A stretch of 64,000 nucleotides of DNA from positions 1,842,001 through 1,906,000 of the forward strand of contig JAJHZJ010000221.1 in assembly GCA_023548195.1 (NCBI GenBank), written 5' to 3'. Shown one piece after another: positions 22,440 to 34,990 of this stretch. The notes below the pieces were generated by a model. It ran no database searches and had not been told where the DNA came from. It saw nothing but the letters and a program-made list of their open reading frames with translations. The translations under genes and the position numbers were made by a program. Each line of letters begins with the position of its first letter. Position 1 is the stretch's first letter. The stretch comes from Bettongia penicillata ogilbyi (lineage: Eukaryota > Chordata > Mammalia > Diprotodontia > Potoroidae).

Positions 22440-23145
22440 TCACAGCCTGGTTGAGACCTTCTTTGGTAGAAAGAGTCCCCCATACCAGGAGTTTTCCTAA
22501 GGCTCTAGAAACCCCAAGTCCTTCATTGATACTCTTAAAGGGCAGGTTAAGTCTGACCTTATTACTCCTATGTTTAATAATCTTTACTTACATCTCTCCT
22601 TTCCTCCCCTTTTCCCCTCTTTCTTTTGCCTATAGGAAAAATAACTCCTCAGTTTGTTATTTAAAGTCCTTTACAGTCTGGTTCCAGCCTATTTTTCCAG
22701 CTGGTTTCACTGTTCTTCCCTTACACCTTACTCTTGCACTGCATGTTCTATTCCAACTAACCTACTGTTGCCATCCATGACATTCTGTCTCCCATCTCTT
22801 GTTCCTTTGTACAGACAGTCCCCCATCCTTGGGATGCCCTTCCTTTTCACTTTTGCTCTTGGAACCCCAACCCCTCCATCCTAAAGTCCCTTCAAGATTC
22901 AAGTTAAATGCCACCTCCTTCAGCAAGTCCATCTTTATTCCCAGAATTCTTACTGTTCCCTATCTAAAAATCACCTTTTGTAATTTTTTTATATATATTT
23001 ATATTTATTTAACTACTAACATATTGTAACCACTCACCCTCAAAACATTTCAAGGGTAGGAATTTTCTCACTTCTGTATTTATCTCTCCAGTGCCTTGCA
23101 TATGGTGTAGGTCCTTAATAAATGTTTAGTGGGTTGATTGGCCAG
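22440..23145 (+). mobile_element. L2 LINE 3' end, sense
   Basis: 'ttaaagtcctttacagtctg', 'gacattctgtctcccatctc', 'tgccacctccttcagcaagt', 'ccagtgccttgcatatggtg taggtcctt aataaatg' are the L2 3' part through its terminal tail. The longest open frame, 109 codons, is a relic with stops. Confidence 0.75.
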
Positions 23146-24089
23146 GTGTTATTCCAGCAAGGGCAATTGAGGTGAATGATATGGATAAGTAGGTTGCAGC
23201 ATATTTACTAATGATAATTTGTGCTGAAGAAATGGTGTAAAGGTTATCTTCAGGAAATGTGATCAGAAAAAGGATGTAGGACATCTATGTAATAAGGTGA
23301 AGGAATGAGGAATGAACCATATAAGTGTTGCACTGGTAGCCAGATAATTTTGAAAGACCTGGAGAAAGGCTTTCAGACATTAGGTAAATCCTATACGTTG
23401 AGAATTTATGTGAGGCAATGGACAAGAATTTCACAAGAGGAGAAATCATGATTCAGTTTAAATTTGTTTTCTTGGAAGCAATAGACTGTATTGATGAGAT
23501 TACCATTGAACTACTGAAATAATGTTACTCTTGTGATAACTAGTCATCAACAAGCATTTAATAATCACCTACTACGTGCCAGACACTGTACTAAGGCATA
23601 AAGGTACTAAAAAGGACCTGTAAGGAGTACTTATAGCCAAAAAGTACCTCCTGGATTTGGGTTTTCCTTTTTCTCCCTTCTTGGAGTTCCCACCAAGTTG
23701 TTTGTTGAGTATGGTGTGTCCTATGGATGAGTTGTACGCCCTTACTTATCAGTGGAGCTGCACTGGATTCACTAGACTCAGCTCCTGATGTTACAAGTTC
23801 TGGGACTCTATTTATTGATGGTAACGAACTCCCATGGTTATATCCCAGGCTCACTGGTCACCTGAGTACTCCCATCTCAGGATACTGATTTACTTCTAGT
23901 GATAAAAGAATGAACACAAAAACAATGTAGTTACCTTTTGTAACATGGTAGCTGGGTGGAGAGATGAAGCAGCCATGACTGCTACCCCTCCACCTGCCTG
24001 AAAATGTCATGAAGGAAGAGTGCCAGGGTCATTCACTTGAACCATTAGTAGGTACATCCAGTTTCTACTCAGCCTATACTAAATCATTC
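23146..24089. other. Unassigned spacer with a short antisense L2 tail
   Basis: 23,545-23,610 is an antisense L2 3' terminus ('cacctactacgtgccagaca'). An 87-codon minus-strand frame (23,854-23,591) has no recognisable domain. Confidence 0.4.
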
Positions 24090-24400
24090 ATCAGTCATAA
24101 CAGATTTGTTAAGTGCCTACTCTCTGTGTGTCATGCACTGTGCTAAGCATTGGAAATACAAAGAAAGATTGAAAAACAAGTACACAATGTGTAAAGGGGT
24201 AAATTGTAGATAATCTCAATGAAAGACTAGGAAAGGCTTTTTTTTCTCCTGGCAGGACTTGAAGCCAGGAAATCTGGTGGTGGAGATGAAGAAAGAGATA
24301 ATTCCAGGCATAGGAGGGGACAGTCCATATGTCTCGTTGGGGAGATAGATTGTCTTGTTCAAGGAATAACCAGGAGGCCAGTCACTGGATCTCATCGTAT
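24090..24400 (-). mobile_element. L2 LINE 3' end, antisense
   Basis: 'gttaagtgcctactctctgt', 'aggacttgaagccaggaaat', 'gagataattccaggcatagg', 'aggaggccagtcactggatc' follow the antisense L2 3' order. Confidence 0.7.
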
Positions 24401-25529
24401 TGTATATATTATTCTGATTTGAGAGGGAGAGACAATTTAATTTCCAAATAGCTTCTTAATATTTGATTACTATGTTAATGTTTTACTATAAATCATTTTA
24501 TTTTTCTATTAGCTAACTAAATAGCATTTTTATTGGCATTCTGCAATTTTTTTCTTTAAACTTTTAAAATTTAATTTGTAAGTCATTGGTGTCCTTTTCT
24601 GCATGTAAGTACATGTAAGTTTGTAGCTTTATTGAATTGTTAGTGTTATAGCTTTATCTTTTTCAGTGTTCCCTATCTTTCTCAACTCATGATTCTATTT
24701 CTTTTAGCCTTGACTTTTTATCCATATAGCACTCCCATTACTTGCGCATTATGGAGGGCAGTTCTACCCAGAGATATTCATTTGTTAGAAGTTACAGGTT
24801 TTTCTGAGCTATAACTTATGAAGAAGGGAACTAGAAAGTCACTTTTGTTTTAGCTAGTAGAAAATTTGGAAATCCTTGATGAGAGTTGCTAAAGTACAGT
24901 TTAGTTAATAACCTACCAGTGTTTTCCTCAATATTGACAGGCCAGTTCTAAGCTATGTAAGAAGAGATTTTATGGTGCTAGGTAAAAATTATGGTTTTCA
25001 TTTAATTCATTATGGGTAGGCATTGGGAAGACTATGCAATGCCAGGATTTATTTCTCTTTTTGTTCTTTCAAACCATACCCTGGCCAAACCCCACAGCAC
25101 CAAGGTAAGCAGAACACATTCTTTGTAACTTCTGTTGGATGTGATGGGAATTACCAACTCTGTTCCTTTTGGTGAGATGGAATTAATCTGGACCTTACCA
25201 TCTTTCCTGTCCAATACTGCACTGTAAGATCTTCCTGGCCTTACCAATTTGATCTCCTTCTATTCCGTATAAACCATAAACTTCTGTGGTCTAACCTAAA
25301 GAAAGACCTCGTACTTTGCCATTGTTACCCTGCTGTTGTACCCTTAGGGTTCCTAAACGTTTCCATTTGTCCTGGAGCCAATCCACTTGAAATGTTAACT
25401 CTGAGAACAAAGAATGTCTTACTTCTGTTTGTAACCCAGCATTTTAGGACCAAGCTTAGCATTTAACACTGTAGTAACAACACTGTCTTCTCTGTCCCCT
25501 TCTGTACTTTATTCATTTATTTTTAACCT
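24401..25529. other. Unassigned AT-rich spacer
   Basis: No gene or classifiable repeat. A 71-codon minus-strand frame (25,247-25,032) has faint similarity to the end of retroelement polyproteins, but nothing I can support. Confidence 0.4.
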
Positions 25530-25850
25530 TTTCCTTTTTTTTTTCCCTTCAGCCCCTTAACCCCCCTTCCCCACCCCACAATTAGTTTAGTCAGGCAAAA
25601 CAAGTAAGTATTACAGATAGTATCCAAAACTATATGTCTTTTTCTGTACCTATAGCACATCACCTCCTTGCCAGGAGTTGGAGAACTTGCATTATCCTCA
25701 CTTTTTTGGAATCATGTTTGCTCCTAAGCCTTTCACAGGTTGTCCTTCAACAGTGTAGTATTAAATGCATAAATTATTCTGGTTCTGCTCACTTTGCTCT
25801 GCATCAGTTTGGGATATTTTTTATTTTCCTCCAGGAAAGAAAAGAAGGAA
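25530..25850 (-). mobile_element. Old L1 3'UTR fragment, antisense
   Basis: Pyrimidine-rich start, 'aattagtttagtcaggcaaa', 'ttattctggttctgctcact ttgctctgcatcag': the complement of an old marsupial L1 3' end. Confidence 0.5.
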
Positions 25851-26038
25851 AAGATGAGTTGAATTGAACCTCACTTGAAAAATGGTCTGCTGCTTTAAAA
25901 GTTTTAACAATTATTGATGAAATAGAATAACTGTGCCTCTGAAATACAGTTCTTAAGGGAATTGAGCCAAAAATGTCAGTGGTTTGATTTTCTGAAAAGT
26001 AATATCATTTAGTTTTGCTACTATTAAAAATGTACGAT

Positions 26039-26600
26039 TTGACCTAGGAATACCACGACGAGACCTACACCCCAAAGAGGAAAAGATATATATTTATACA
26101 CACAAGAATATTGGTAGTAACTCTTTTTGTTGTGGCAGAGAACTGAAAACTAAGAGAGTGCACATCATTTCGGGAATGGCCAAACAAATCATCAGATATA
26201 AATATAATGGGATCCTATTGTTTTGTAAGAAACAGAGAAAAAAATGGTTTCAGGAAACCTGGGAAGACTTGAACGAACTGATGCAGAGTGAGCAGAATCA
26301 GGAGAAGCATTTGTACTTTAACAGCATTATAAAACTAGACAACCTTGAAAGACTTAAGAACTATGATCAGTGGAAGAGTGATCCACCTTATTTCCAGAGG
26401 ACACATGATGAAGCACATTACTTCCTGATTCAGAGTTAAAGGATTTAACATACAGAAGGAGACACATTTTTTGGACATGTTCAGCGTGGGAATTTTGGTT
26501 TGATTATGCTTATTTGTTACAAGGGTTTTATTTTTCTTTTTTCTAGTTAGGGATTTGAGAGGGAGAAAAATAAATGTTACTGGGGGGAATTAATTTAAAC
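26039..26600 (+). mobile_element. 5'-truncated L1 3' end, sense
   Basis: 'gacctaggaataccacgacg', 'atatatttatacacacaaga', 'gggaatggccaaacaaatca', 'gatgcagagtgagcagaatc aggagaagc' follow the L1 3' end in sense. The 93-codon frame (26,158-26,439) is a fragment of this noncoding or ORF2-terminal sequence. Confidence 0.7.
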
Positions 26601-26824
26601 TACCGTTTGCTTCTTTTCTAAATGTGTAAAGCTAATTTTTTTAAAAAACGAGCAGCAATTCCTGAAATTATGAACACTTTGTCTTGAAATCATATATATT
26701 CAGTTCAGTTTTCCAATTTGAGCTCAGAACAAGTAAAACTCAAGACTGCTGAGTCAAAAAGAGCTCAGATTATGAGTTGAAGTTAAGACTTTGCTCAAAA
26801 AACAAAAACAAACCAAATACATTA
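26601..26824. other. Unassigned spacer
   Basis: AT-rich, no feature seen. Confidence 0.4.
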
Positions 26825-27010
26825 ACACCTAGAAGTTACCGCAGAGATCATCTAGTGATGGGAACTCCCATCTTTACAGATGAGTAAACTGATTTTCAGA
26901 GAGGGTTAGTTACTTACTTAGGATCACACAGATGTTTTGGCAGAGACTAGATTTGATCCCTGATCTTTTTTCAGTCCAAATCCATTACTTATTCCACTGT
27001 ACAGTTAAAT
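26825..27010 (+). mobile_element. MIR3/THER1-like SINE
   Basis: 'gcagagatcatctagtgatg', 'tttacagatgagtaaactga', 'taggatcacacagatgtttt' are in MIR3/THER1 order. Confidence 0.7.
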
Positions 27011-27069
27011 GTAAAAATCAACTGGATAATGGCATTGATTTGAAGGTTAAGGAAGGAGTAAAGAATGGA

Positions 27070-27450
27070 AATGAATTTCAATTATCCCCAAAAGATTATA
27101 GTGCCCTCAACAGAAGTAGGGAGGTTTGGAGGAGTGTTAAGTTTGGGGTGGGAGATTTTGGATATGATGTTTGAGATACCTGTGAAACATGTAGGTAGGA
27201 ATGTCTGACAAATAGTTGAAGATGTAGTATGAATCATCTTTATTAGAGATGATAATTGACCCCATGGGATCTGATAAAATCACTGAGAGAAAGTATAGTG
27301 AAATTGGAGGGCTCAAGATGCAACTTAGGAACAAGAGGATGATGAGTCAACAATGGAGACTGAGGAGTAATAATTCAGGAGGAGATTATGGAGAGAGTTG
27401 TGTCATGGAAGCAAAGAAGAGAGATAATATGAGTGGAGAGGTGGTAGTCA
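27070..27450 (-). mobile_element. L2 LINE ORF2 fragment, antisense
   Basis: 'tatagtgccctcaacagaag', 'ttagagatgataattgaccc catgggatctgataaaatca' is the complement of the segment between L2 RT motifs. The longest frames are 65-80 codons with no intact domain. Confidence 0.65.
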
Positions 27451-27987
27451 TTGATGTCAAAAGTTGCAAAAAGGTAAAGTAAAAATGAGGACACTTGGAA
27501 ATGTTAGCAGACTTCAGAATGAGCTACTGAAACAAAAACACAGGCTTTTCTTGATCCAAATTTTCATACTCTTCTTAGACTAGTAATAGGATATCTGCTG
27601 GCCCTATATTGACTCAGAAAACCACATATCAACATTTTCTGTGTTTGATTGCATTTTTATTTATTTCCCAATGACATTTTTACCTGTTTTAGGCTACACT
27701 TGAGTCAGAGAGTTTGACACCCCAGACTGTAGTGACAGGAATAATAATAATTATTTATATTAAAATTTAGTTCACTGTTGAGAAAATATAAAAGTTATTA
27801 AGAGCAGTACATTATTAACTTATATGAGTGGATTTAAAAATATTTTATAATTGAAAGGTGATAGGATAGATATAAAGCAGGTTAAGATGATGTCCGGAGT
27901 CTTAGGGAACAAACTTTGCTACTGATTTTATCAAGGGTAGATTAATTTTGAAGATTATATATTCTGTAGCAGTTTCTTCTACTGTCC
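27451..27987. other. Unassigned spacer, possible DNA-element scrap
   Basis: 27,640-27,722 ('gagtcagagagtttgacacc cc') resembles the end of an hAT-type or SINE repeat, but I could not define it. Confidence 0.35.
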
Positions 27988-28290
27988 TAGGCACCTAGGT
28001 GACTTACTCAATAAAGCATTAAATTTGGAGTCAGGAACACCAGAGTTTGAATCCTAGATACCTACTAGCTGTAGCTGTGTGACTTGGGACTTTGGACAAG
28101 TCACTTAGCTACTATCAGCTTTAGTTTACTCATTTGTAAAATGATGCTATTAAAAATAATAGTACCTCCCTCACAGACTTGTTGTAAGGATTGAATGAGT
28201 TAACATATAATGCGAAACTTTAAAACATTGTACAACTGCTAGATGCTGCTGCTGCTATGTACTTTCACCATCATCATTACCACCTCCAAT
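27988..28290 (+). mobile_element. Marsupial CORE-SINE
   Basis: 'ggcacctaggtgacttactc' head with 'gagtcaggaacaccagagtt', 'gacaagtcacttagctacta', 'catttgtaaaatgatgctat', 'acttgttgtaaggattgaat', ending in (ctg) repeats. Confidence 0.75.
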
Positions 28291-28969
28291 TATATGAACT
28301 GCGTACTTCTGAATCCTGCATGACATTTGTAGTTTCACAGATCTGATTTTCTTTGACTGTCTGATACTGTTGATTTTCAGACTTTCTGTCTTAACTCTTA
28401 CTCACTTAACTCCCTTATTCTGAGAACTAGGCTGCCAAAAAGTTTCATGATACAAAAAAGGAAGAGTTAAAATACCCTCAATTCTGACCAACACATTCCA
28501 GATGCTTATTAATTCAAATGTATTTTTATCTAAATTGACATCTTTCAGATTTTTGTTGATCACTACAATCCCTTAATTATATTTGAACTTCTAATCATAT
28601 AAAAAGTACATCTATCTGTGAGAGATTTTTTTTTTTTTTAGATCATAGAAAAAAATTTACTTTTTATGTTGTTCTTAGTATTCTGGCAGCTTATATCCAA
28701 AAGTAATTATTACAGTTGGACCTTATCTCATTATATGGTTTATTGTTAGTAAATATCACTGTATCAATTGGAGCAGTTCTGTGAATGCATTGGTATACTG
28801 TACTCCAAATGAGACATCTGTCAATGCAGATCAGCAACTATTCTACAACATATAGTATCAGAAAGTTTTCCAAAGTGCAGAGTGGTTAAGTGATTTGGAG
28901 CAAACCAGAGGCTGAAGTGTCAGAAATGGAGCTTAAAGCAAAATCTTTCTAACCCTGAAACAAGTTCAT
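28291..28969. other. Unassigned spacer
   Basis: AT-rich. 28,870-28,970 may be a decayed MIR. No gene signal. Confidence 0.4.
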
Positions 28970-30095
28970 TGATTGCCACATCACTTCAGGAAGCCAGGAG
29001 GTGGAGATGGAAAGAGGGGAGGGGAGAGAGAGAATGAATATGAATATTTAAGAATGGGGGTGAAATAGTAAAAATGCTTTGAGTCAGGAGATGGAGTGTC
29101 ATGTGGAAGAACAGCAAGCAGGCCAGTGTCACTAGATCACAGAGTACTGGGGAGAGGTACACAGGACAGGAGAGGTGTAAGGCATAAGATGACCAGAAAG
29201 GTAGGACGGGAGCAGTTTAGAATGGGCTTTGAATGCCATAAGAAGAATTTTGTGTTTGATCCTGGAGATAATGGGAAGCCACTGGAGTTTATTGGGGGTA
29301 TAGGGAGAGGTGACATGACCAGGACTGGAGTGAAGAGAGACTGAGACCATCCCACAGGCTGTGCAAAGTGCAGGTGAGGTTATGAGGACTAGAACCAGGG
29401 TGGGGGGAACGTCAGAGGAGAGAAGGGGCTTATATGACAGATGGATTGAATGTAAAATCAGCAGGATTTGACAACAGATTGGATGTGGAGATTTAGGAGT
29501 CAAGGATGCCTCCTAGGTTGGGAGTCTGTGTGACTTGTACGATAGTGGTTCTCTTGACAGTCATAGGGAAAGTAGGAGAAAGGGGTGGTTTGGTGGGAAA
29601 GATAAGAGTTCGGTTTTGGACATGTTGAGTTTAAATAAGTCTATGAGACATCCAGTTCATTTTGGGATACCCTATAGGCAATTGGAGATGGGAAACTGGA
29701 AGTCAGAACAGAGGTTAGGGGGATAGCTCAGTAGATTTGAGATTTATCTGCAAAAAGATGATAATTGAATCCTTAGGAGCTGATGAGAACTAAATGAAAC
29801 ATTATAGAGGGAAGGGGTCCCAGATCCTCTGTGGCACCTCCCTGATTAATAGAGGGCATGGCTAGGATGATGATCCTGTAAAGGAAACTCAGAAGAAGCA
29901 GTACAGTATTTAAAAGAAGCAGTATGATAGTTATGAGAACCAGGATAGAGTAATATCAAGGAAACCCTGAGAGAATACAGTAAGAGAAAAGGAGGGATCC
30001 ACGGTGCCAAAGGCTTCAGAGAAGTCAAGAAGGATGAGGCTTAAGAAAAAACCTTTAGATGCAGCACTTAAGAGAATGTTGTTTGACAGTATGTA
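28970..30095 (-). mobile_element. L2 LINE, antisense, about 1.1 kb
   Basis: Long collinear complement of L2: 'gccactggagtttattgggg', 'gttcggttttggacatgttg agtttaa', 'ggagctgatgagaactaaat', 'agaagtcaagaaggatgagg' (the complement of the L-L-D-L-S-A-A-F-D block). Minus-strand frames such as 29,503-29,132 (123 codons) are remnants with many substitutions. The reverse-transcriptase catalytic region is not intact. Confidence 0.8.
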
Positions 30096-30330
30096 AGAAT
30101 TTTATTGTGTGCCTTTTTTGTTTTCACGGGTTTAGAAATACCCAAATGGAAAAAAGAAAAAAGTCCCTGCCTTCTGAGAACTCATTCTTAAATTAAGGGA
30201 GACATGTATGGGACAGTTCAGCTGCAGGATGGATAGAAAAAGCTGAGTGTCATGGATGTATTAGAAGGCGAAATGGCAGTGCCCAGGAGTATGGAGAGCA
30301 TAGGGAAATGCTAAGTCCAAGAGGCACAGG
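30096..30330 (-). mobile_element. Probable L2 3' end, antisense (second copy)
   Basis: 'aattttattgtgtgcctttt', 'cctgccttctgagaactcat' resemble an L2 3' terminus placed directly after the previous copy. Confidence 0.45.
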
Positions 30331-30896
30331 AAAAGTTGCAGGTCATTAGAAAGGACTAGTGATCTTTACTTCTTAGCAGAAAGAGTATAATTTGTGACTC
30401 TGAGCTAATTTAAGTGTTGTGAGCATCCATGTAAGTTCTGCAAGGCAGAGGACCTGGAGAGTTCTTTCCTGGCACCATTTGGAAATAAGGAGAGGGGTTT
30501 AAGGGTCTGAATAAAGCCAATATTCTTGAGTTCGTTCCCACAAAGGTAGGGATGGACAGTGGCCAGCATCCCACCAGGAATTGGAAATGGAAAGGAGCCA
30601 TTGGCAGGAAGTTTGGAGAAGTGCCTTGCTGGCACCTGGTCCTGCCTGGTACCCTGTGGGCTCTAGATGTCCAAAGAAGAGGAAGGAGGCTCTCACTAAT
30701 GCCTATTCCCATTAAATAGTAGAATTGAAGCTTGATAAGTGAAGTCTAGAGTACAAGGAAACTAGTAAAAGAAGAAAAGGAAAACTTAAGGTCATTAAAA
30801 AAACATCTTAAAGATAACTTTTACTGACTGTTTTACTTTTTTATAGTACTTTACAGTTACAGTTTAACTTGTTTTGATTTGCATAGCAACTTTGTA
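30331..30896. other. Unassigned block with several open minus-strand frames
   Basis: Between 30,405 and 30,712 three minus-strand frames are open for 65-100 codons at once, in sequence richer in GC than its surroundings. No domain, signal or splice structure supports coding, and simultaneous openness argues for base composition. Confidence 0.35.
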
Positions 30897-31045
30897 TAAT
30901 AATAATAAACATTTATATAGCACTTACTAAGTGTCAGACACTGCTAAGTACTTTACAATTTTTACCTTATTTGATTTTAGCGTAATTACAGTGGTATTAC
31001 TCTGCTTTATAGTTGGAAAACTTTGACTCAGATGCTTGTACAATG
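30897..31045 (-). mobile_element. MIR fragment, antisense
   Basis: 'ataataaacatttatatagc acttactaagtgtcagacac' followed by 'ctgctttatagttggaaaac' is the complement of the MIR 3' half. Confidence 0.65.
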
Positions 31046-31149
31046 GGTCTTCTGGTTCTTTATCCAGGGAATGCTTTCTGCTATATCACAAAATGACAGG
31101 CTTTCTTTATACGTTGACTTCAATGGAGCTTTGAAACAGTGTATTGTAT

Positions 31150-31330
31150 TGGAACCCAAATAGATTTTAGAAGATTTTGAGTCTCAGCTCCAACACTTAA
31201 TAACTCTCTGAACCTAAGCAGATAGTTTCAGGTCTTTGAGTCTCAGTTTCCTCCTTTTACAAATGGGGATCATAATACCTCCAGAGTATTGGAGGGGAAA
31301 TACTTTAGAAACTATAAATATTATGAGATA
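31150..31330 (+). mobile_element. SINE fragment (MIR-like), sense
   Basis: 'cttaataactctctgaacct', 'gtctcagtttcctcctttta caaatggggatcataatacc'. Confidence 0.6.
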
Positions 31331-31454
31331 GATATGATCATGGGAGCAAACAGCTGGAAATAAAATGGGTAATGGCAGAAAAATTGTGTTTTTTACCATA
31401 ATAGATTACTATTTTGAAGTAAAAAATAGACAATCTTAGGAATTCAGAGAAATA

Positions 31455-31665
31455 ATGGAAGATTTGTTGTGGTTTGCCCTTCTGTTCTTCAAGAGGACCA
31501 TGACAACAGGAAGATGATGTCATGACTTGCAAGTGAATTGGAGTGAGGGACAGCTGTGTGAAGTCACCAGTCTCACTTTCTCCTCCAGAAACATCTGGGT
31601 CCAGTGGTCAGATATAAATCAGGACAATTGAAGATGGCCCAGATGTGTATGAATGAAGAAATAAA
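31455..31665 (+). mobile_element. Marsupial interspersed repeat of uncertain class
   Basis: 'gttcttcaagaggaccatga', 'gatgatgtcatgacttgcaa gtgaattgga', 'tctcctccagaaacatctgg' is a sequence I recognise as recurrent in marsupial genomes, but I cannot name its class with certainty (SINE-like). No coding potential. Confidence 0.45.
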
Positions 31666-31879
31666 GTAAGTGGGACCCTAAGAACAATATAGATAGTGAC
31701 CACAGCAACAAACATCAAAAGAGCGTTGAAAGGAAGCCAGAGTTGGAGTAATACTGATAATTATTCTTCATCCTGGAGAATAGATAATGAAACATACCCT
31801 CCTTCCCTTAGTAGAGAGATGGGGAACAGGTAGGACAGAATTCCATTCAGTTGAATTAACCTGCTTACCTGTTTTTTTA

Positions 31880-32285
31880 AAAACAATAAATTAATTTATT
31901 TTTACTTTTCAGCGTTCACTTCCATTAACTTTTGAGTTTTCTCCCCTTCTCTCTCTTCCCTCCGCAGGACTGCATGCAGTCTGATATGGATCCTACATAT
32001 ACATTTCAATTAAACATATTTTCACATTAGTCATGTTGTAAAGAAAGATTAAAATCAATGGGAGGAACCATGAGAAAGAAGAAATAAAACAAAATAACTA
32101 AAGAAAAAAGAGTAAATAGTATGCATTCAGACATCCGTTTATGGATGTGGATAGCATTTTCCATTATGAGGCTTTTGGAGTTGTTATTCTTCCTTTGCTG
32201 AGAAGAGCCAAGTCTGTCAAAGTTAGTCATTGCACAGTGAGGCTCCTGCTTCTTCTCACTTCATTCAGCATCGTATGAGTTTCTA
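31880..32285 (-). mobile_element. L1 3'UTR fragment, antisense
   Basis: Complement of a marsupial L1 3' end: 'ctccgcaggactgcatgcag tctgatat', 'attttcacattagtcatgtt', 'gcattttccattatgaggct tttggagttg', 'ttcttctcacttcattcagc atc'. Confidence 0.7.
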
Positions 32286-32574
32286 TTGCCTGGTCTTTGT
32301 TGTGGTAGTGGTTTGTTTCAAGAGTTTGTTTATGTGCACATGTGTGTTGGAATGGAAGTGAATGTTCAGAAATGACTGTGTAGTAAAGACAGATATAAAT
32401 AAAATATTATTTAAAAGAAGGTTGAAATTCAGAGTAAAAGATTGAACGGCAATCCCTTTTGTAGAATGAGATGATGTAGTGATTTCCTTTTTGCGTAGGA
32501 TACAAAGATGGGTCTCATTGTGGGCCGTGAAGTGAAATTTTGCTACCATCTATTAATGTGGTCAAGGTAGCAGG
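32286..32574. other. Unassigned spacer
   Basis: No recognisable feature. An 88-codon minus-strand frame here has no domain. Confidence 0.4.
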
Positions 32575-34745
32575 CTAGGAGTCATTCACTGAGTAATTAA
32601 GCACCTACTATGTGCTAGATACTGTGGATACAGTTACCATCATCACCACCACCACCAGCACCCCTGTCCTCCAGAAAGGAAAAGAGGAAACCTTTCCTTA
32701 TACTCAAAAGAGCTTGCATTTTATCAGGGGAGACAATATGTACATAAACAAGTATATAGAAAGTATTGGGGTGGAGTGTCACAGGAGCAGGAAGTTTTGT
32801 ACATTAACATGTGGGGAAAGCAAGAAAAACTTTCTGTGAAATACTTTAATTGCTTAGAGAAAACAGCATTCTTAAAAGGCAAAGGTGAGATAGGAGTGTA
32901 TTCCAGGCCTGAGGGAAGAGGAAGTACAAACACATGGAGAAAGGAGATTGAGTCCTGGGTGAGCAACAGAAGGTCGGTTTGGCTTAGATCACAGCATGTA
33001 AGAAGGGGAGTGATGTATAACAGGGTTGGAAAACTAGATTCAGATTGCGAAGAACCTTAAAAACTGAAGTTTTTATTTCATCCTAGAGGAAATAGGAAAC
33101 TATTGAAGTTTATAGGGTAGGTGAGCAACATAATCTGACCTGGCAGATCTCTTTGGCAGCCATGTGTACAAAGGATTGGAGTGGAGAGGGAACTGAGGAA
33201 GGAGATAATGAAGAGGTTATTGTAGTGCTCCAGCTCTCGGTATTGCTGACTGCTTGAACTAGAGTTTTGCATTAGAGAGCCCAAGACAAATGTGAAAATT
33301 GTTGTAGAGTTAGAATCTACAAGATTGGGCAACTAACTCTAAGACTTAGTAGTCAAGATTAATGCCAAAGTTTCAAACCTTAGTGATGATAAGAGTGATG
33401 GTGCCCTCAACAGAAATGGAAAAGTTGGAAAGGGAGTATTTGGGAAGAAAAATAATGAGTTTGGTTTAGGACATGCCCTTTGGTTTGAGATGCCCTTAAG
33501 ACATCCGCTTTGAAATATCCACTAGGTAGCTGAAATATGTGACTGGAGAGAAACCAGACCTGAATATATAGATTTGAGAGTCATTTTCATAAAGATGATA
33601 ACCCATGGGAATTGATAAGTTTACCAAATGAGAAACTAAAGAGCTGAAATACAAGAGGACCCAGGGCCATCCTGGAGTACACCCACAGTTATGGGGCATT
33701 ATAGGGAAAGTGAGTCAGAAAAGGAAGCTTCAAAGGAGGAAGGGGAGGAGCAGGGTTGTTGCCTGTGGTTTTGGAAAATTACTTTGATGCCTGAATGGAG
33801 CATGGACTGGTGAGTGGAGAGAGATTTTTGGCAGCCTGACTAACCAGCAGGCTTGTGCTGTAGTATAGCAGGAGGCCTGTAGTAGGGTGATGGAAGTATC
33901 ACCGTATTTGAAAAATGTTGCAAAGGTTAAATCAGCAGGCCTTGGCAACAGATTGGAAATGAGGGACATGGGAGAGTGAGGAATAGAAAATGACAGCTAG
34001 GCTGTGAACCTGGGAACTGGGAGGATGGTGGTGCCCTTGACAATAATAAGGAAGTTGGGAAAGTGGGAGAGTTTAGGAGGAAAGATAAGTTCTGCTTGGA
34101 ATATGTTGAATTTAAGGATGCTGGACATCCAGTTAAGATGTCTTGAAGGGCTTTGAAGATGAGAAATTGGAGGTTGGCAGGAGAGGTTAGGGCAGGATTT
34201 GTGAATTGTTGGAATAGAGGGGAGACTTGGTGAAATCACCAAGTGAAATAATATAGAGGGAAAAGAGAAGGCCCACAGAGGAGCCCGGTGGGACACCCCC
34301 GGTTAGTGACCAGCACTTGTTCTTCAGCACAGCAAGGGTTAGTGGAATAAGGAGAATTTTGCTCTTTTGAAATTGGTGGGGTGCTGGCCAACTGCCAACT
34401 GTGGAGACAGTCACAAGGGACATGGCACAAGGAAGAAAAAGGGAAAGCCAAATGTCAATTAGTAAAGCAGAGTTAAGAGTTTTGAGAAAAAAATTGAGGA
34501 GGAATGGAATTTATCTGATAGGAAGTGAGGTGGGACTAGGAATTTAGGACTGGGTGTGGAAGGAAGCTGTAGCTGAGGGGAGTGAAGAAGAGGGTATGGG
34601 GAGAAGTCACTAGGGAAGGAGAGAGAGTAGAGAGAGAGTGTACACAGTTTCTAAATGGAGATTAGGAAAAAAAGAGTGTTTAGGGTTTATTAGTCATATT
34701 GCAGGGAGTATGGTATACACCAGACATGTTGAGAAAAGGTATACT
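32575..34745 (-). mobile_element. L2 LINE, antisense, about 2.2 kb with reverse-transcriptase relic
   Basis: Starts at the L2 3' tail ('aagcacctactatgtgctag') and runs into ORF2. Minus-strand translation shows a degenerate YxDD catalytic motif (YHLYENDSQIYI, near 33,605-33,565, where active L2 has YADD) and, upstream, a 'SVGLLFSLY...LGDF' segment (near 34,295-34,220), equivalent to the QGSVLGPLLFSLY block. Frames are interrupted throughout. A second, parallel L2-like stretch (33,960-34,200) suggests that two L2 copies may be fused here. It is an ancient, inactive non-LTR element. Confidence 0.85.
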
Positions 34746-34829
34746 GATATGTTGATCTGAAAGAAGTAAACATACAACTTAGTTTTGTAGTCTTCTAACA
34801 GTGAGAGCAGACAGGGGCTGGACCTCTGA

Positions 34830-34990
34830 TTTCATTGGCTGGGGGAATTTTCAGGTGCTTACAACTTAAAATCTAGAGCTCCGAATGATTAAGTGGTTTT
34901 CCTAGGATCACAAAGTTAAATATGTGTCAGAATCAGAGCTTGAAACTCAGGCTCTCACAACTTCAAAGCTGCCTCTGTGGCTAGCATGTC
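34830..34990 (+). mobile_element. MIR fragment
   Basis: 'aagtggttttcctaggatca caaagttaaatatgtgtcag aatcagagcttgaaactcag' is in MIR order. Confidence 0.6.

Noticed and set aside
25032..25247. Minus-strand 71-codon frame resembling the end of a retroelement polyprotein
   Set aside because: The similarity is a vague impression without conserved motifs or flanking retroelement structure.
29096..29503. 123-codon minus-strand frame and an 82-codon plus-strand frame
   Set aside because: Both lie in an antisense L2 copy. The minus frame is L2 3' ORF2-derived sequence with no intact motif.
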